Source: Klebsiella sp. WP3-W18-ESBL-02 (GTDB taxonomy: Bacteria; Pseudomonadota; Gammaproteobacteria; Enterobacterales; Enterobacteriaceae). Taken from it: a DNA stretch of 64,000 nt. This document shows, one piece after another, positions 41,213 through 51,080 of this stretch. The first letter of the stretch is position 1; the number at the start of each line of letters is the position of its first letter. The DNA lies in NCBI RefSeq assembly GCF_014168815.1, contig NZ_AP021972.1:4774001-4838000 (forward strand), in the 5' to 3' direction. The notes under the pieces are model-generated. The model saw only the letters and a list, made by a program, of their open reading frames with translations. It was not told where the DNA came from and did not search any database. Both the position numbers and the translations under genes were made by a program.

Positions 41213-42802
41213 ATGCAACAACGTCGTCCAGTCCGCCGCGCTCTGCTCAGTGTTTCTGACAAGGCCGGTATCATCGAATTCGCCCAGGCACTTTCCGCAC
41301 GTGGTGTGGAGCTGCTGTCTACAGGTGGCACTGCGCGCCTGTTAGCAGAGAAAGGTCTGCCGGTAACCGAAGTTTCCGATTACACCGGTTTCCCGGAAAT
41401 GATGGATGGACGCGTGAAGACCCTGCATCCGAAGGTCCACGGTGGCATCCTCGGTCGTCGCGGCCAGGATGATGCCATTATGGAACAACACCACATTGCT
41501 CCTATCGATATGGTTGTCGTTAACCTGTATCCGTTCGCCGAGACCGTCGCACGCGAAGGCTGCTCGCTGGAAGATGCAGTAGAGAACATCGATATCGGCG
41601 GCCCGACCATGGTGCGCTCCGCCGCGAAGAATCATAAAGATGTGGCTATCGTTGTGAAGAGCAGCGACTACGACGCCATTATTAAAGAGATGGATGCCAA
41701 CGACGGTTCTCTGACCCTCGACACCCGTTTCGATCTCGCGATTAAAGCCTTCGAACACACCGCCGCTTACGACAGCATGATTGCCAACTACTTCGGCAGC
41801 ATGGTTCCGGCTTACCACGGCGAAAGCAAAGAGGCCGCCGGTCGCTTCCCACGTACGCTGAACCTGAACTTCATTAAGAAGCAGGATATGCGCTACGGCG
41901 AGAACAGCCACCAGCAGGCTGCCTTCTATATAGAAGAGAATGTTAAAGAAGCCTCCGTTGCCACCGCGCAGCAGGTACAGGGCAAAGCACTTTCCTACAA
42001 CAACATCGCTGATACCGATGCGGCGCTGGAGTGCGTGAAGGAATTCAACGAGCCAGCCTGTGTGATCGTTAAGCACGCTAACCCGTGTGGCGTAGCAGTA
42101 AGTACCTCTATTCTCGACGCTTACGACCGTGCCTACAAAACCGACCCGACCTCCGCGTTCGGCGGCATCATCGCCTTTAACCGCGAGCTGGATGCTGAAA
42201 CCGCGCAGGCGATTATCTCCCGCCAGTTCGTGGAAGTGATCATCGCGCCATCCGCCACCGAAGAAGCACTGAACATTACCGCTGCCAAGCAGAACGTTCG
42301 CGTGCTGGTCTGCGGCCAATGGGCGCAGCGCGTTCCGGGCCTGGACTTCAAGCGCGTGAACGGCGGCCTGCTGGTTCAGGACCGTGACCTGGGTATGGTG
42401 AGCGAAGCTGAACTGCGCGTAGTGACCAAACGCCAGCCGACCGAGCAGGAGCTGCGCGATGCGCTGTTCTGCTGGAAAGTGGCGAAGTTCGTGAAATCCA
42501 ACGCCATCGTTTATGCCAAAGGCAATATGACCATCGGTATTGGCGCAGGCCAGATGAGCCGCGTTTACTCCGCGAAAATCGCCGGGATCAAAGCGGCCGA
42601 CGAAGGCCTGGAAGTGAAAGGTTCTTCTATGGCTTCCGACGCTTTCTTCCCGTTCCGCGACGGGATTGATGCCGCTGCTGCCGCCGGTGTGACCTGCGTT
42701 ATCCAGCCGGGTGGTTCTATTCGCGATGACGAAGTGATTGCCGCCGCCAATGAACACGGCATTGCGATGGTATTTACCGACATGCGCCACTTCCGCCATT
42801 AA
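41213..42802 (+). CDS. purH: Bifunctional AICAR transformylase/IMP cyclohydrolase
   Basis: PurH performs the last two steps of IMP synthesis. The 529-residue length equals E. coli. An N-terminal cyclohydrolase (MGS-like) domain (RRALLSVSDKAGIIEFAQAL, STGGTARLLAEKGLPVTEV) is followed by the transformylase domain (about 200-529), with catalytic Lys-His in VIVKHANPCGVAVS and the C-terminal GGSIRDDEVIAAANEHGIAMVFT. It is the first gene of purHD behind a PurR site. Confidence 0.98.
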   Translation: MQQRRPVRRALLSVSDKAGIIEFAQALSARGVELLSTGGTARLLAEKGLPVTEVSDYTGFPEMMDGRVKTLHPKVHGGILGRRGQDDAIMEQHHIAPIDMVVVNLYPFAETVAREGCSLEDAVENIDIGGPTMVRSAAKNHKDVAIVVKSSDYDAIIKEMDANDGSLTLDTRFDLAIKAFEHTAAYDSMIANYFGSMVPAYHGESKEAAGRFPRTLNLNFIKKQDMRYGENSHQQAAFYIEENVKEASVATAQQVQGKALSYNNIADTDAALECVKEFNEPACVIVKHANPCGVAVSTSILDAYDRAYKTDPTSAFGGIIAFNRELDAETAQAIISRQFVEVIIAPSATEEALNITAAKQNVRVLVCGQWAQRVPGLDFKRVNGGLLVQDRDLGMVSEAELRVVTKRQPTEQELRDALFCWKVAKFVKSNAIVYAKGNMTIGIGAGQMSRVYSAKIAGIKAADEGLEVKGSSMASDAFFPFRDGIDAAAAAGVTCVIQPGGSIRDDEVIAAANEHGIAMVFTDMRHFRH

Positions 42803-42817
42803 TCCACGGAGCAGACG

Positions 42818-44107
42818 ATGAAAGTATTAGTGATTGGCAACGGCGGGCGCGAGCACGCCCTGGCGTGGAAAGCGGCGCAGTCGCCAAAAGTCAAAACGGT
42901 ATTTGTCGCCCCGGGCAATGCGGGCACCGCGCTGGAACCCACGCTGCAAAACGTGGCCATCGGAGTAACCGATATCCCGGCGCTGCTGGACTTTGCCCAG
43001 AACGAGAAGATCGATCTGACCATCGTTGGCCCGGAAGCGCCGCTGGTGATTGGCGTGGTTGATGCCTTCCGCGCCGCCGGTCTGAAAATCTTCGGCCCAA
43101 CCGAAGGTGCCGCGCAGCTGGAAGGCTCCAAAGCCTTCACCAAAGATTTCCTCGCGCGCCACCAGATCCCAACGGCGGAGTACCAGAACTTCACCGAAAT
43201 CGAACCTGCGCTGGCTTACCTGCGCGAGAAAGGCGCGCCGATCGTTATCAAAGCCGATGGTCTGGCTGCCGGGAAAGGCGTTATCGTGGCGATGACGCTG
43301 GAGGAAGCCGAAGCCGCGGTTCATGACATGCTGGCCGGCAACGCGTTTGGCGACGCGGGCCACCGCATCGTGATTGAAGAGTTCCTCGACGGTGAAGAAG
43401 CGAGCTTTATTGTCATGGTCGACGGTGAGCACGTGCTGCCGATGGCCACCAGCCAGGACCACAAGCGCGTGGGCAATGGCGATACCGGCCCGAACACCGG
43501 TGGGATGGGTGCCTACTCCCCTGCTCCGGTAGTGACTGACGAAGTCCACCAGCGCACCATGGAACGCATCATCTGGCCAACGGTGAAAGGCATGGCGGCG
43601 GAAGGTAACACCTATACCGGTTTCCTGTACGCGGGCCTGATGATCGACAATCAGGGCAACCCGAAGGTTATCGAGTTTAACTGCCGCTTCGGCGATCCGG
43701 AAACCCAGCCGATCATGCTGCGCATGAAGTCCGATCTGGTGGAGCTGTGCCTCGCCGCCTGTGACGGCAAGCTGGATGAGAAAACCTCCGAGTGGGACGA
43801 ACGCGCCTCGCTGGGCGTGGTCATTGCCGCCGGAGGTTATCCGGGTAATTACAATACCGGCGATGAGATCCACGGTCTGCCGCTGGAAGACGTCGCTGAC
43901 GGTAAAGTGTTCCACGCGGGTACCAAACTGTCTGCTGACGATCGCGTGCTGACCAACGGCGGTCGCGTGCTGTGCGCCACCGCGCTGGGCAACACCGTGG
44001 CGGAAGCGCAGAAACGCGCCTACGCCCTGATGACCGACATCCGCTGGGACGGCAGCTTCAGCCGTAACGACATCGGCTGGCGCGCCATCGAACGTGAGCA
44101 AAACTAA
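42818..44107 (+). CDS. purD: Phosphoribosylamine-glycine ligase
   Basis: PurD (GAR synthetase) joins phosphoribosylamine and glycine using ATP, in early purine synthesis. The 429 residues have the ATP-grasp fold: KVLVIGNGGREHALAWKA, PIVIKADGLAAGKGVIVAMT, GDTGPNTGGMGAYSPAPV and VIEFNCRFGDPETQPIM. It starts 15 bases after purH, preceded by GGAG, so the two are one operon. The 3' end overlaps the convergent zraR by four bases. Confidence 0.98.
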   Translation: MKVLVIGNGGREHALAWKAAQSPKVKTVFVAPGNAGTALEPTLQNVAIGVTDIPALLDFAQNEKIDLTIVGPEAPLVIGVVDAFRAAGLKIFGPTEGAAQLEGSKAFTKDFLARHQIPTAEYQNFTEIEPALAYLREKGAPIVIKADGLAAGKGVIVAMTLEEAEAAVHDMLAGNAFGDAGHRIVIEEFLDGEEASFIVMVDGEHVLPMATSQDHKRVGNGDTGPNTGGMGAYSPAPVVTDEVHQRTMERIIWPTVKGMAAEGNTYTGFLYAGLMIDNQGNPKVIEFNCRFGDPETQPIMLRMKSDLVELCLAACDGKLDEKTSEWDERASLGVVIAAGGYPGNYNTGDEIHGLPLEDVADGKVFHAGTKLSADDRVLTNGGRVLCATALGNTVAEAQKRAYALMTDIRWDGSFSRNDIGWRAIEREQN

Positions 44108-45432
44108 CGGCTGAGCTTAGCCAGCAGCGTTTTGCGCGTAATACCTAACTGACGGGCGGCTTCGGTTTTATTGCCGCCCGTTTTTTCCAGCGCCGCCAGA
44201 ATCACCTCTTTTTCAACTTCCACCAGCGGCTGAATGACGTCATCAGCCGATGAGCATGCCGGAACCGGCGTCCCGACAATCGCCAGCGGCAGCTCGCGCT
44301 CAGAAATATACTCTCCCGTCAGCAGCACAACCGCCCGCTCCACCGCGTTTTCCAGCTCGCGGATATTTCCCGGCCAGTCATAGTGAATCAACAAATCCAT
44401 CGCCTGCGGGGTAAAGCCCTGTACCGACTTACGGTTTCGTTCGCCGTAGCGCCGCAGAAAATGATGTGCCAGCTGAGGAATATCCTCACGGCGCTGGCGC
44501 AGCGGCGGCATCTCGATGGCGACCACGTTCAGGCGGTAGTAGAGATCTTGGCGAAAGCGCCCGGCATTCACCTCTTCAGCCAGGTCTCGATGGGTAGCGG
44601 CAATCAGCCGTACATCGACGGAAAGGGTCTGATTGCTGCCAACGCGCTGCACCTCACGCTCCTGGATAACCCGCAGCAGGCGCACCTGCATCAGCGGCGA
44701 AATATCGCCAATCTCATCAAGAAACAGCGTGCCACCGTCGGCTTCGACAAAACGCCCTTCCCGGCGTTTATCAGCGCCGGTAAATGCGCCCTTCTCGTGG
44801 CCAAACAGTTCCGATTCCAGCAGCGACTCATTGAGCGCCGCGCAGTTCAGCGTCACCAGCGGCTTATCGCCGCGCAGGCTGAGGGCATGCAGCGCGCGCG
44901 CCACCAGCTCTTTACCGGTGCCCGATTCGCCGTGAATGAGCACCGTCGCATCCGACGGCGCCACCAGCGCAATATTGTGTAACAGCGCCCGCATGGCCGG
45001 GCTATCGCCCACCATGCCAGACTGCGGCGCAGATTCCACCGCCGCGCTTTCCGGCTGGCGTGTGTGTGCTAAAGCCGCTACCAGCGTCTGCTGCAGGCTA
45101 TCGAAATCGAGCGGTTTCACCAGGTAATCCAGCGCACCGGACTTGAGCGCCTCAACCGCTGTCCCCACGCTAGAGTAGGCGGTCATGATCAGCACCGGAA
45201 TCGACGGGTTGTAGGCTTTAATCTCTTTCAGCGTTTCAATGCCGTCCATTTCCGCCATGCGGATGTCGCAGAGCACCAGATCGAACACCCGCTCGCGTAC
45301 CTGTTCCAACGCCTGTCGCCCGTTATGGGCCAGCGACACTTCACATCCCCAGCCCCGCAGCAGCGCCTGTAAGATTGTGCAGTGACTGGTGTCGTCATCG
45401 ACCACCAGAATCGTCACATTCTCTGCCGTCAT
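44104..45432 (-). CDS. zraR: Zinc-responsive sigma-54 response regulator ZraR
   Basis: ZraR is the response regulator of the ZraSR envelope-stress system. Its 442 residues hold a receiver domain (acidic triad Asp12-14, phospho-acceptor Asp56 in VLCDIRMAEMDG), an AAA+ domain (Walker A GESGTGKE, GAFTGA in HEKGAFTGADKRREG, Walker B GGTLFLDEIGDI) and a Fis-type DNA-binding helix pair at the end (GGNKTEAARQLGITRKTLLAKL). It overlaps zraS by four bases (ATGA) and is autoregulated through sigma-54. Confidence 0.96.
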   Translation of the reverse strand: MTAENVTILVVDDDTSHCTILQALLRGWGCEVSLAHNGRQALEQVRERVFDLVLCDIRMAEMDGIETLKEIKAYNPSIPVLIMTAYSSVGTAVEALKSGALDYLVKPLDFDSLQQTLVAALAHTRQPESAAVESAPQSGMVGDSPAMRALLHNIALVAPSDATVLIHGESGTGKELVARALHALSLRGDKPLVTLNCAALNESLLESELFGHEKGAFTGADKRREGRFVEADGGTLFLDEIGDISPLMQVRLLRVIQEREVQRVGSNQTLSVDVRLIAATHRDLAEEVNAGRFRQDLYYRLNVVAIEMPPLRQRREDIPQLAHHFLRRYGERNRKSVQGFTPQAMDLLIHYDWPGNIRELENAVERAVVLLTGEYISERELPLAIVGTPVPACSSADDVIQPLVEVEKEVILAALEKTGGNKTEAARQLGITRKTLLAKLSR

Positions 45433-46808
45433 CCTTGTTCATCCTTTTGTTGCCCGTTGGCCGGCAGGTAGAGGGTAAACGTTGCGCCCTTGCCTGGCGC
45501 GCTCGTCACCTGAATCGTTCCGCCGTGTTGCTCAACAATATTCTGTACCACCGCCAGCCCGAGCCCGGTACCGTCGGCTTTGGTCGTGAAGTATGGCGTG
45601 AAAATGGCCTGTTTTTGTTCTTCCGTCATCCCTTTGCCGCTGTCCGTGACGCTCAACATCACCCGCCCGTCGCCCGCCTCGCTGAGCGCTACCGTAATCG
45701 AGCCATCGCGGCCAATGGACTGAATGGCGTTAAGATAAAGGTTCAGCAGCACCTGGTTGAGCCTGTCCGGGTCGGCCTGAATACGGCACAAGCCAGGTTG
45801 AGCGCTAAAATTCAGCGTTACCGCCCGGCTTAGCGCATCCTGGCTGACCAGCTGAAGCGAATGGGCAACCACTTCATTTAAATCCACTGACTGCCATTTT
45901 AAATGTGCAGGCTTCACCAGCTCCAGCAGCTCGCTCACCACCCGATTCAGGCGATCGGCCTCTTTCGCCATCACCTGCGCCAGCTCGTGCGACTCGCCGC
46001 CTGCCGGGGTTCGCTCGGCAAAATACTTCGCTAACCCTTTAATGGATGAAAGCGGGTTACGAATTTCATGCGCGACCCCGGCCGCCAGATGCCCCAGCGC
46101 CACCAGCTTTTCTCGACGGTGGGTGGCGTCCTGTAGCAGCCGCTGCGAACGCTGATAACGACGAAACCAGAAGCGGGCAAGAAGCGTCGCCAGCATCACC
46201 AGCGCGGCGGCGCACAGCATCACGACCATATTACGCAGCCCGCGCGCGCGCTCGGCGTCGAGCTCGCGGGCATCAAAAGCGATAAAAATAATCTGCGGCA
46301 CTTCGGCCGACTCCCGGCGCGTCATCATGCGCATATGATGGCCACGGGCCGGATCGAGCGGGCGAAACTGGCGATAAATTTCCAGCGCGGGCTCCGGCGC
46401 CGCAATGCGTCGCCAGCGTGTCTGCTCACCCGCCTGCAGCGCGCGCATCTCATCCGGGGTATAGCGAATTTTCCCCACCTGCTCGGGATCGCTATGGGCC
46501 ATCACCTTCCCCTGCTCGTCGACAACGGCAAACCACAGCACCCCAGGCTGCCAGGCCATCTCCTCCAGCATGGCCTGCAGTTGGGCGTGATGCATACGCA
46601 TTCCCATGCCAACGCGGGTGCCGGACTCCAGCGCACGAATCAGCACGCTGCCTTTTTCCAGCAGCGTTTGCTGGGCGGCGGCGTTCTCGCGGCCATAGTC
46701 ACGCACGATCAGCGCGGAGAACAGACATACCACCAGCACAATCACGCCGGTCAGCAGCCAGCTCAGGCCCGTAGCAATCGTATCCCTGGATAATCGTATT
46801 GGGTTCAT
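45429..46808 (-). CDS. zraS: Sensor histidine kinase ZraS
   Basis: ZraS is a membrane histidine kinase that responds to high zinc and envelope stress and phosphorylates ZraR; ZraP dampens it. Its 459 residues hold two membrane segments (about 13-34 and 195-218) flanking a periplasmic sensor (LIRALESGTRVGMGMRMHHAQLQ). The DHp helix carries the phospho-acceptor in AGVAHEIRNPLSSIKGL. The ATPase domain shows N (NQVLLNLYLNAIQS), G1 (VTDSGKGMTEEQ) and G2 (GTGLGLAVVQNIVEQHGG) boxes. Confidence 0.96.
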   Translation of the reverse strand: MNPIRLSRDTIATGLSWLLTGVIVLVVCLFSALIVRDYGRENAAAQQTLLEKGSVLIRALESGTRVGMGMRMHHAQLQAMLEEMAWQPGVLWFAVVDEQGKVMAHSDPEQVGKIRYTPDEMRALQAGEQTRWRRIAAPEPALEIYRQFRPLDPARGHHMRMMTRRESAEVPQIIFIAFDARELDAERARGLRNMVVMLCAAALVMLATLLARFWFRRYQRSQRLLQDATHRREKLVALGHLAAGVAHEIRNPLSSIKGLAKYFAERTPAGGESHELAQVMAKEADRLNRVVSELLELVKPAHLKWQSVDLNEVVAHSLQLVSQDALSRAVTLNFSAQPGLCRIQADPDRLNQVLLNLYLNAIQSIGRDGSITVALSEAGDGRVMLSVTDSGKGMTEEQKQAIFTPYFTTKADGTGLGLAVVQNIVEQHGGTIQVTSAPGKGATFTLYLPANGQQKDEQG

Positions 46809-46841
46809 GGGGCTTCCTTGGTTTTTGCGTTGCTATCCCTC

Positions 46842-46857
46842 AGCAGAAATCATGCCA
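46842..46857 (-). promoter_or_regulatory. Sigma-54 promoter of zraSR
   Basis: Read leftward, TGGCATGATTTCTGCT has the GG and GC pairs at correct -24/-12 spacing (consensus TGGCACG-N4-TTGCW). It lies 34 bases upstream of zraS. Confidence 0.75.
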
Positions 46858-46895
46858 TCTTTCCGCGCCCGCAGCCCGGCCCGCGCGCACAAATG

Positions 46896-46957
46896 GGCGA
46901 GTTAAACGGGTAAAAATGACTCGCCTGGATACACAATGCGGGTCATTTTTACTCGCC
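46896..46957. promoter_or_regulatory. ZraR upstream activating sites
   Basis: Two inverted copies of G(A/G)GTAAAAATGAC-type sequence face each other: GGGTAAAAATGACTCGCC at 46908-46925 and, on the opposite strand, GGCGAGTAAAAATGACCCGC at 46957-46938. A weaker GCGAGTTAAACGGG precedes them. They lie between the two divergent sigma-54 promoters and so can serve both. Confidence 0.7.
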
Positions 46958-47006
46958 GATCGCAAGCCATCGAGGCCCGCGCCGCAGTGTGCGGGCGATG
47001 ACAAGC

Positions 47007-47022
47007 TGGCACAGAAGATGCA
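47007..47022 (+). promoter_or_regulatory. Sigma-54 promoter of zraP
   Basis: TGGCACAGAAGATGCA fits the -24/-12 consensus with invariant GG and GC. It lies 36 bases upstream of the zraP start codon. Confidence 0.85.
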
Positions 47023-47057
47023 ATGACTAAGATGACCACACTACAGGAGAATTCACC

Positions 47058-47504
47058 ATGAAACGGAACAAGAATCTGGCTTTTGCACTCTTCGCTTTTG
47101 CCGCACTGACCTTCACCAGCGGCGCGGCGCTCGCGGGCCCCCATCACTGGAACAATAATGCCGGCAACGGCGGTGGCTACAGTCAACTAACCGATGCGCA
47201 GCAGGCGACCGCCCAGAAGCTGCACAACGATTTCTACAACCAGACCAGCGCGCTGCGCCAGCAGTTGACCTCAAAGCGCTATGAGTACAACGCGCTGCTG
47301 ACGGCAGAGAAACCCGATAGCGCGAAAATTGAAGCGGTCGCGCAGGAGATGGAAGGCTTAAGCCAGAAGCTGGATCAGCAGCGGGTGAAGTTTGATGTTG
47401 CGATGGCACAGGCCGGTATTCCCCGCCACGGCGGCGCAGGCGATGGCTGCCGGGGCGGCGGGTACAGCGGCGGCGGGCATAGGGGTGGCATGCACCGCGG
47501 GTAA
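47058..47504 (+). CDS. zraP: Periplasmic zinc-binding chaperone-like protein ZraP
   Basis: A 148-residue periplasmic protein of the CpxP/Spy-like (LTXXQ) superfamily. It has a signal peptide (cleaved near GAALAGPHH), a GPHHW metal-binding start, the motif YSQLTDAQQATAQKLHNDFYNQ, and a helical core. A Gly/His/Cys-rich tail (GDGCRGGGYSGGGHRGGMHRG) probably binds zinc. ZraP accumulates under zinc and envelope stress, acts as a chaperone and represses ZraSR. It starts with AGGAG and is divergent from zraSR. Confidence 0.94.
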   Translation: MKRNKNLAFALFAFAALTFTSGAALAGPHHWNNNAGNGGGYSQLTDAQQATAQKLHNDFYNQTSALRQQLTSKRYEYNALLTAEKPDSAKIEAVAQEMEGLSQKLDQQRVKFDVAMAQAGIPRHGGAGDGCRGGGYSGGGHRGGMHRG

Positions 47505-47507
47505 GGC

Positions 47508-48206
47508 TCAGAAGCTTTTTTCTGTCGGCTGCCAGGTACAGTAGTCTTCATTCGCCACCAGCAGCAGCTGGGAGCCTTCCGGGGCTTCCAGCCAGGCGAT
47601 GCTGACCTCGGCGGAAGAGCGGCTCTGACGGCTGGCAATATGCCCTAACGCGCGGGCATCGAAGTCGGGTTTTACCGTCTCGCCTTCGCAGGTCGTTACC
47701 GATAAATCGGCGTGCCAACGCCCCTGACGCAGCACCACTTTCCCCAGCCGCAGCGCGTCGCTGGTCTGGCGGATCTGTTCGGCGCGATAGCGATAGAGCG
47801 CCACCTGGTCGCTGGAGAGCTGCTGCTTCTGCCCGTCGACTTCACGCTGCATAAAGCTCAGTTCGCCGTTACGGTCGAAGCGGGCGCGAATATGTTCGGC
47901 AGGTTTGCCGTAGATGTTCAGTTCAATCAGCTGCAGCATGTCGTTCTGCCAACGGTACTCGCTGGTTGAGGTGCTGCCACTGTGCCACGGGCTAAATGCG
48001 GCAAGCAGGTGCGTTTCGCCGCCGCTATCTTTACGCCAGATGCGCACCGCGCCCTGGGTATCCGCATAGCCGCTAGCGGTAAAGGGAGGCAGCGCGCTGT
48101 TGTGGCTACAGGCGGTCAGCAATAAGACACCCGCAAGCCCCGCAAAACGGCGCCAGATGAACGAAAGGGGCGAAACCGCCCCTTCTTTAAAACTGTTCAC
48201 TGCCAC
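47508..48206 (-). CDS. yjaH: DUF1481 lipoprotein YjaH
   Basis: A protein of about 230 residues with the hydrophobic segment FAGLAGVLLLTACSHN, a lipobox (LLTAC) that predicts a lipoprotein. The rest (ASGYADTQGAVRIWRKD, YRYRAEQIRQTSDALR, AWLEAPEGSQLLLVANEDYC) matches E. coli YjaH, of unknown function. The start is uncertain: GTG codons at 48206 and 48200 both give a longer, unusual N-terminus (NSFKEGAVSPLS) with no strong ribosome site. The frame crosses the hairpin described at 48164-48184. It lies 6 bases after hupA on the same strand, as in E. coli. Confidence 0.85.
   Translation of the reverse strand: MAVNSFKEGAVSPLSFIWRRFAGLAGVLLLTACSHNSALPPFTASGYADTQGAVRIWRKDSGGETHLLAAFSPWHSGSTSTSEYRWQNDMLQLIELNIYGKPAEHIRARFDRNGELSFMQREVDGQKQQLSSDQVALYRYRAEQIRQTSDALRLGKVVLRQGRWHADLSVTTCEGETVKPDFDARALGHIASRQSRSSAEVSIAWLEAPEGSQLLLVANEDYCTWQPTEKSF
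48164..48184 (-). terminator. Hairpin after hupA, inside the start of yjaH
   Basis: Read leftward, AAGGGGCG-GTTT-CGCCCCTT is a perfect 8-bp stem followed by TCGTTC, a poor T tail. It starts about 28 bases after the hupA stop codon. It may partly terminate hupA transcription or stabilise its mRNA, while yjaH is translated through it. Confidence 0.5.
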
Positions 48207-48212
48207 GCAGTC

Positions 48213-48485
48213 TTACTTAACAGCGTCTTTCAGTGCTTTGCCAGAAACAAATGCCGGCACGTTAGCTGCAGCGATTTTGATTTCTTTACCGGTCTGCGGG
48301 TTGCGGCCAGTACGCTCAGCGCGGTGGTTCACTTTGAAGGTACCGAAACCAACCAGTTGTACAGCATCGCCTTCTTTCAGAGACTCAGTAATAGCAGCCA
48401 GGGTGGATTCCAGAGCAGCTTTAGCCTGGGTTTTAGACAGTTCAGCCTTGTCCGCAATTACATCAATCAGTTGAGTCTTGTTCAT
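48213..48485 (-). CDS. hupA: DNA-binding protein HU-alpha
   Basis: HU-alpha is an abundant nucleoid protein that bends DNA and pairs with HU-beta. The 90 residues are one change or so from E. coli HupA: MNKTQLIDVIADKAELSKTQAK, the DNA-arm region GFGTFKVNHRAERTGRNPQTGKEIKI and the end VSGKALKDAVK. The start follows AAGGAT. The 186-base upstream gap to yjaG holds its promoter. Confidence 0.99.
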   Translation of the reverse strand: MNKTQLIDVIADKAELSKTQAKAALESTLAAITESLKEGDAVQLVGFGTFKVNHRAERTGRNPQTGKEIKIAAANVPAFVSGKALKDAVK

Positions 48486-48671
48486 AAGTTATCCTTACAA
48501 TGTGTTTATCGCTTGCTAAGCATCGAGTGCGACGAAAATGCCAGAAAAGCACTCTCCTGCATACACGCACCGATAGCCACTTTTTTTCGCCCTCCAAATG
48601 TAGACCAGACGGGGGGCAGATGTGAAGCCTTCAGGCGTGACAATTCAGGCGGTAAATCACGTTTTATTGTC

Positions 48672-49262
48672 TCATTGCTGAAAAATTATACCAATATTGC
48701 TTTCAGCGGCCTCTCGGAGGTCTGCGCGCAGCCCTTTAATCAGTTCAATATCGCGTTCTTCACATTCGGCCAAAAGGCGGAAAATCTCCCACTGAATGTC
48801 CCATTCCTGCTCTACAGCGGGGTTCAAACGCAGCTCTTCATCGGTCATTTCGCGACCGGCCTGGGTCATTTCCAGCATGGCGACGGTGGTAATCGAACTC
48901 TTACTGACTTCAATCGCATGTTCGAGCGTTTCACCGCTCAGACGCGAATGTATTAATTCGCTCAATGCAACACAGGCATCGATCGCCGGATAGACGCCGT
49001 ACATGTCGTAGTCGTCTGCCGCCGGAATCGCCTCTTCCAGCTTTTCAAGCTGGCTGTCGAAGTTTACCTTCGCGTCTTTGACCGTCAGGGTTTCCCAGAT
49101 GAGATCGAGAATGCGGCGGTACAGCTGTGGCTCACCAAATTCCGACTCTTTGCAGAACATGGCGTAGTTCGGGTACATGCGTTCGCACAGGCAAGCCATA
49201 AAGGTGACGTGCTGCCAGCTTTCCAGCTTCTCCAGACGCAGATGAATCGGGTTTTGTAACAT
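48672..49262 (-). CDS. yjaG: DUF416 family protein YjaG
   Basis: A 196-residue, acidic, mostly helical cytoplasmic protein (MLQNPIHLRLEKLESWQHVTFMACLCERMYP ... RDIELIKGLRADLREAAESNIGIIF). It matches E. coli YjaG along its full length. The function is unknown. It lies between nfi and hupA on the same strand, 33 bases after nfi, and may be the last gene of a hemE-nfi-yjaG transcript. Confidence 0.95.
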   Translation of the reverse strand: MLQNPIHLRLEKLESWQHVTFMACLCERMYPNYAMFCKESEFGEPQLYRRILDLIWETLTVKDAKVNFDSQLEKLEEAIPAADDYDMYGVYPAIDACVALSELIHSRLSGETLEHAIEVSKSSITTVAMLEMTQAGREMTDEELRLNPAVEQEWDIQWEIFRLLAECEERDIELIKGLRADLREAAESNIGIIFQQ

Positions 49263-49295
49263 GATGAGCTCTCAAATACGGAAATTAGACGCAGT

Positions 49296-49975
49296 TTACC
49301 CGATATGGGGCATTTTTGCTGCAAGCCGTGTAAAAGCCGGGCGTTCAGATGCCACCGCATCTGCCCAGCGCGTAGGTTCCGGCAGGCGATAGCCGTTCAT
49401 GCAGCGTTGTACCCACGCCAGCGCGCTATCCAGACTCACGCGGTGGCCCGTGGAGATAAACAACGGGTTACAGCGCGCTTTGCTGCGCCAGACCCATGCC
49501 AGCTGTTCGCCTTTATCCAGCAACGGCGCTAACGCTCCGGGTTCGGCAGCGAGCGGCTCAAACTGGCCGCACAAGCGTTTCTTCGCCACGCCAATCGTCG
49601 GCACATCCACCAGCAGGCCAAAATGGCTGGCGACGCCCAGACGGCGCGGGTGAGAGATGCCGTGACCGTCAACGAACAGCAGATCGGGCTTGTGCGAGAG
49701 CTGCTGCCAGGCGGCCATCAACGCGGGAGTTTCACGAAAGGAGAGAAAGCCTGGAATGTAAGGCATGGTCGTGGCGATGCGCGCCACCTGGTATTCAACC
49801 AGCTCCAGCGAAGGGTATTTCAGTAAAACCATCGCGGCCCGCGTCACTTCGCCGCCCTGCTCAAAGCCCACGTCCGCCCCGCCGATCAGATCCGGCGGAT
49901 CGTTTTGCAGGCGATCCTCGCGGATCGCTGAAGAGGCCAGTTCAAGCTGCTGCGCGCGCAGCGACGCGAGATCCA

Positions 49976-49976
<1 letters not shown>
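49296..49976 (-). CDS. nfi: Endonuclease V
   Basis: Nfi nicks DNA near deoxyinosine and other deaminated bases, starting their repair. The 226-residue protein has the catalytic Asp in LIGGADVGFEQGGEVTRAA (about residue 35) and the family blocks YIPGFLSFRE (Tyr wedge and Glu) and VDGHGISHPRRLGVASHFG (Asp/His), followed by VPTIGVAKKRL. Start and hemE stop overlap in TAATG, so it is translationally coupled to hemE. Confidence 0.97.
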
Positions 49977-51040
<1,064 letters not shown>

Positions 51041-51080
51041 TTTTACATTCCTTTAGCGTTGATGCGCCCATTGTAACATG

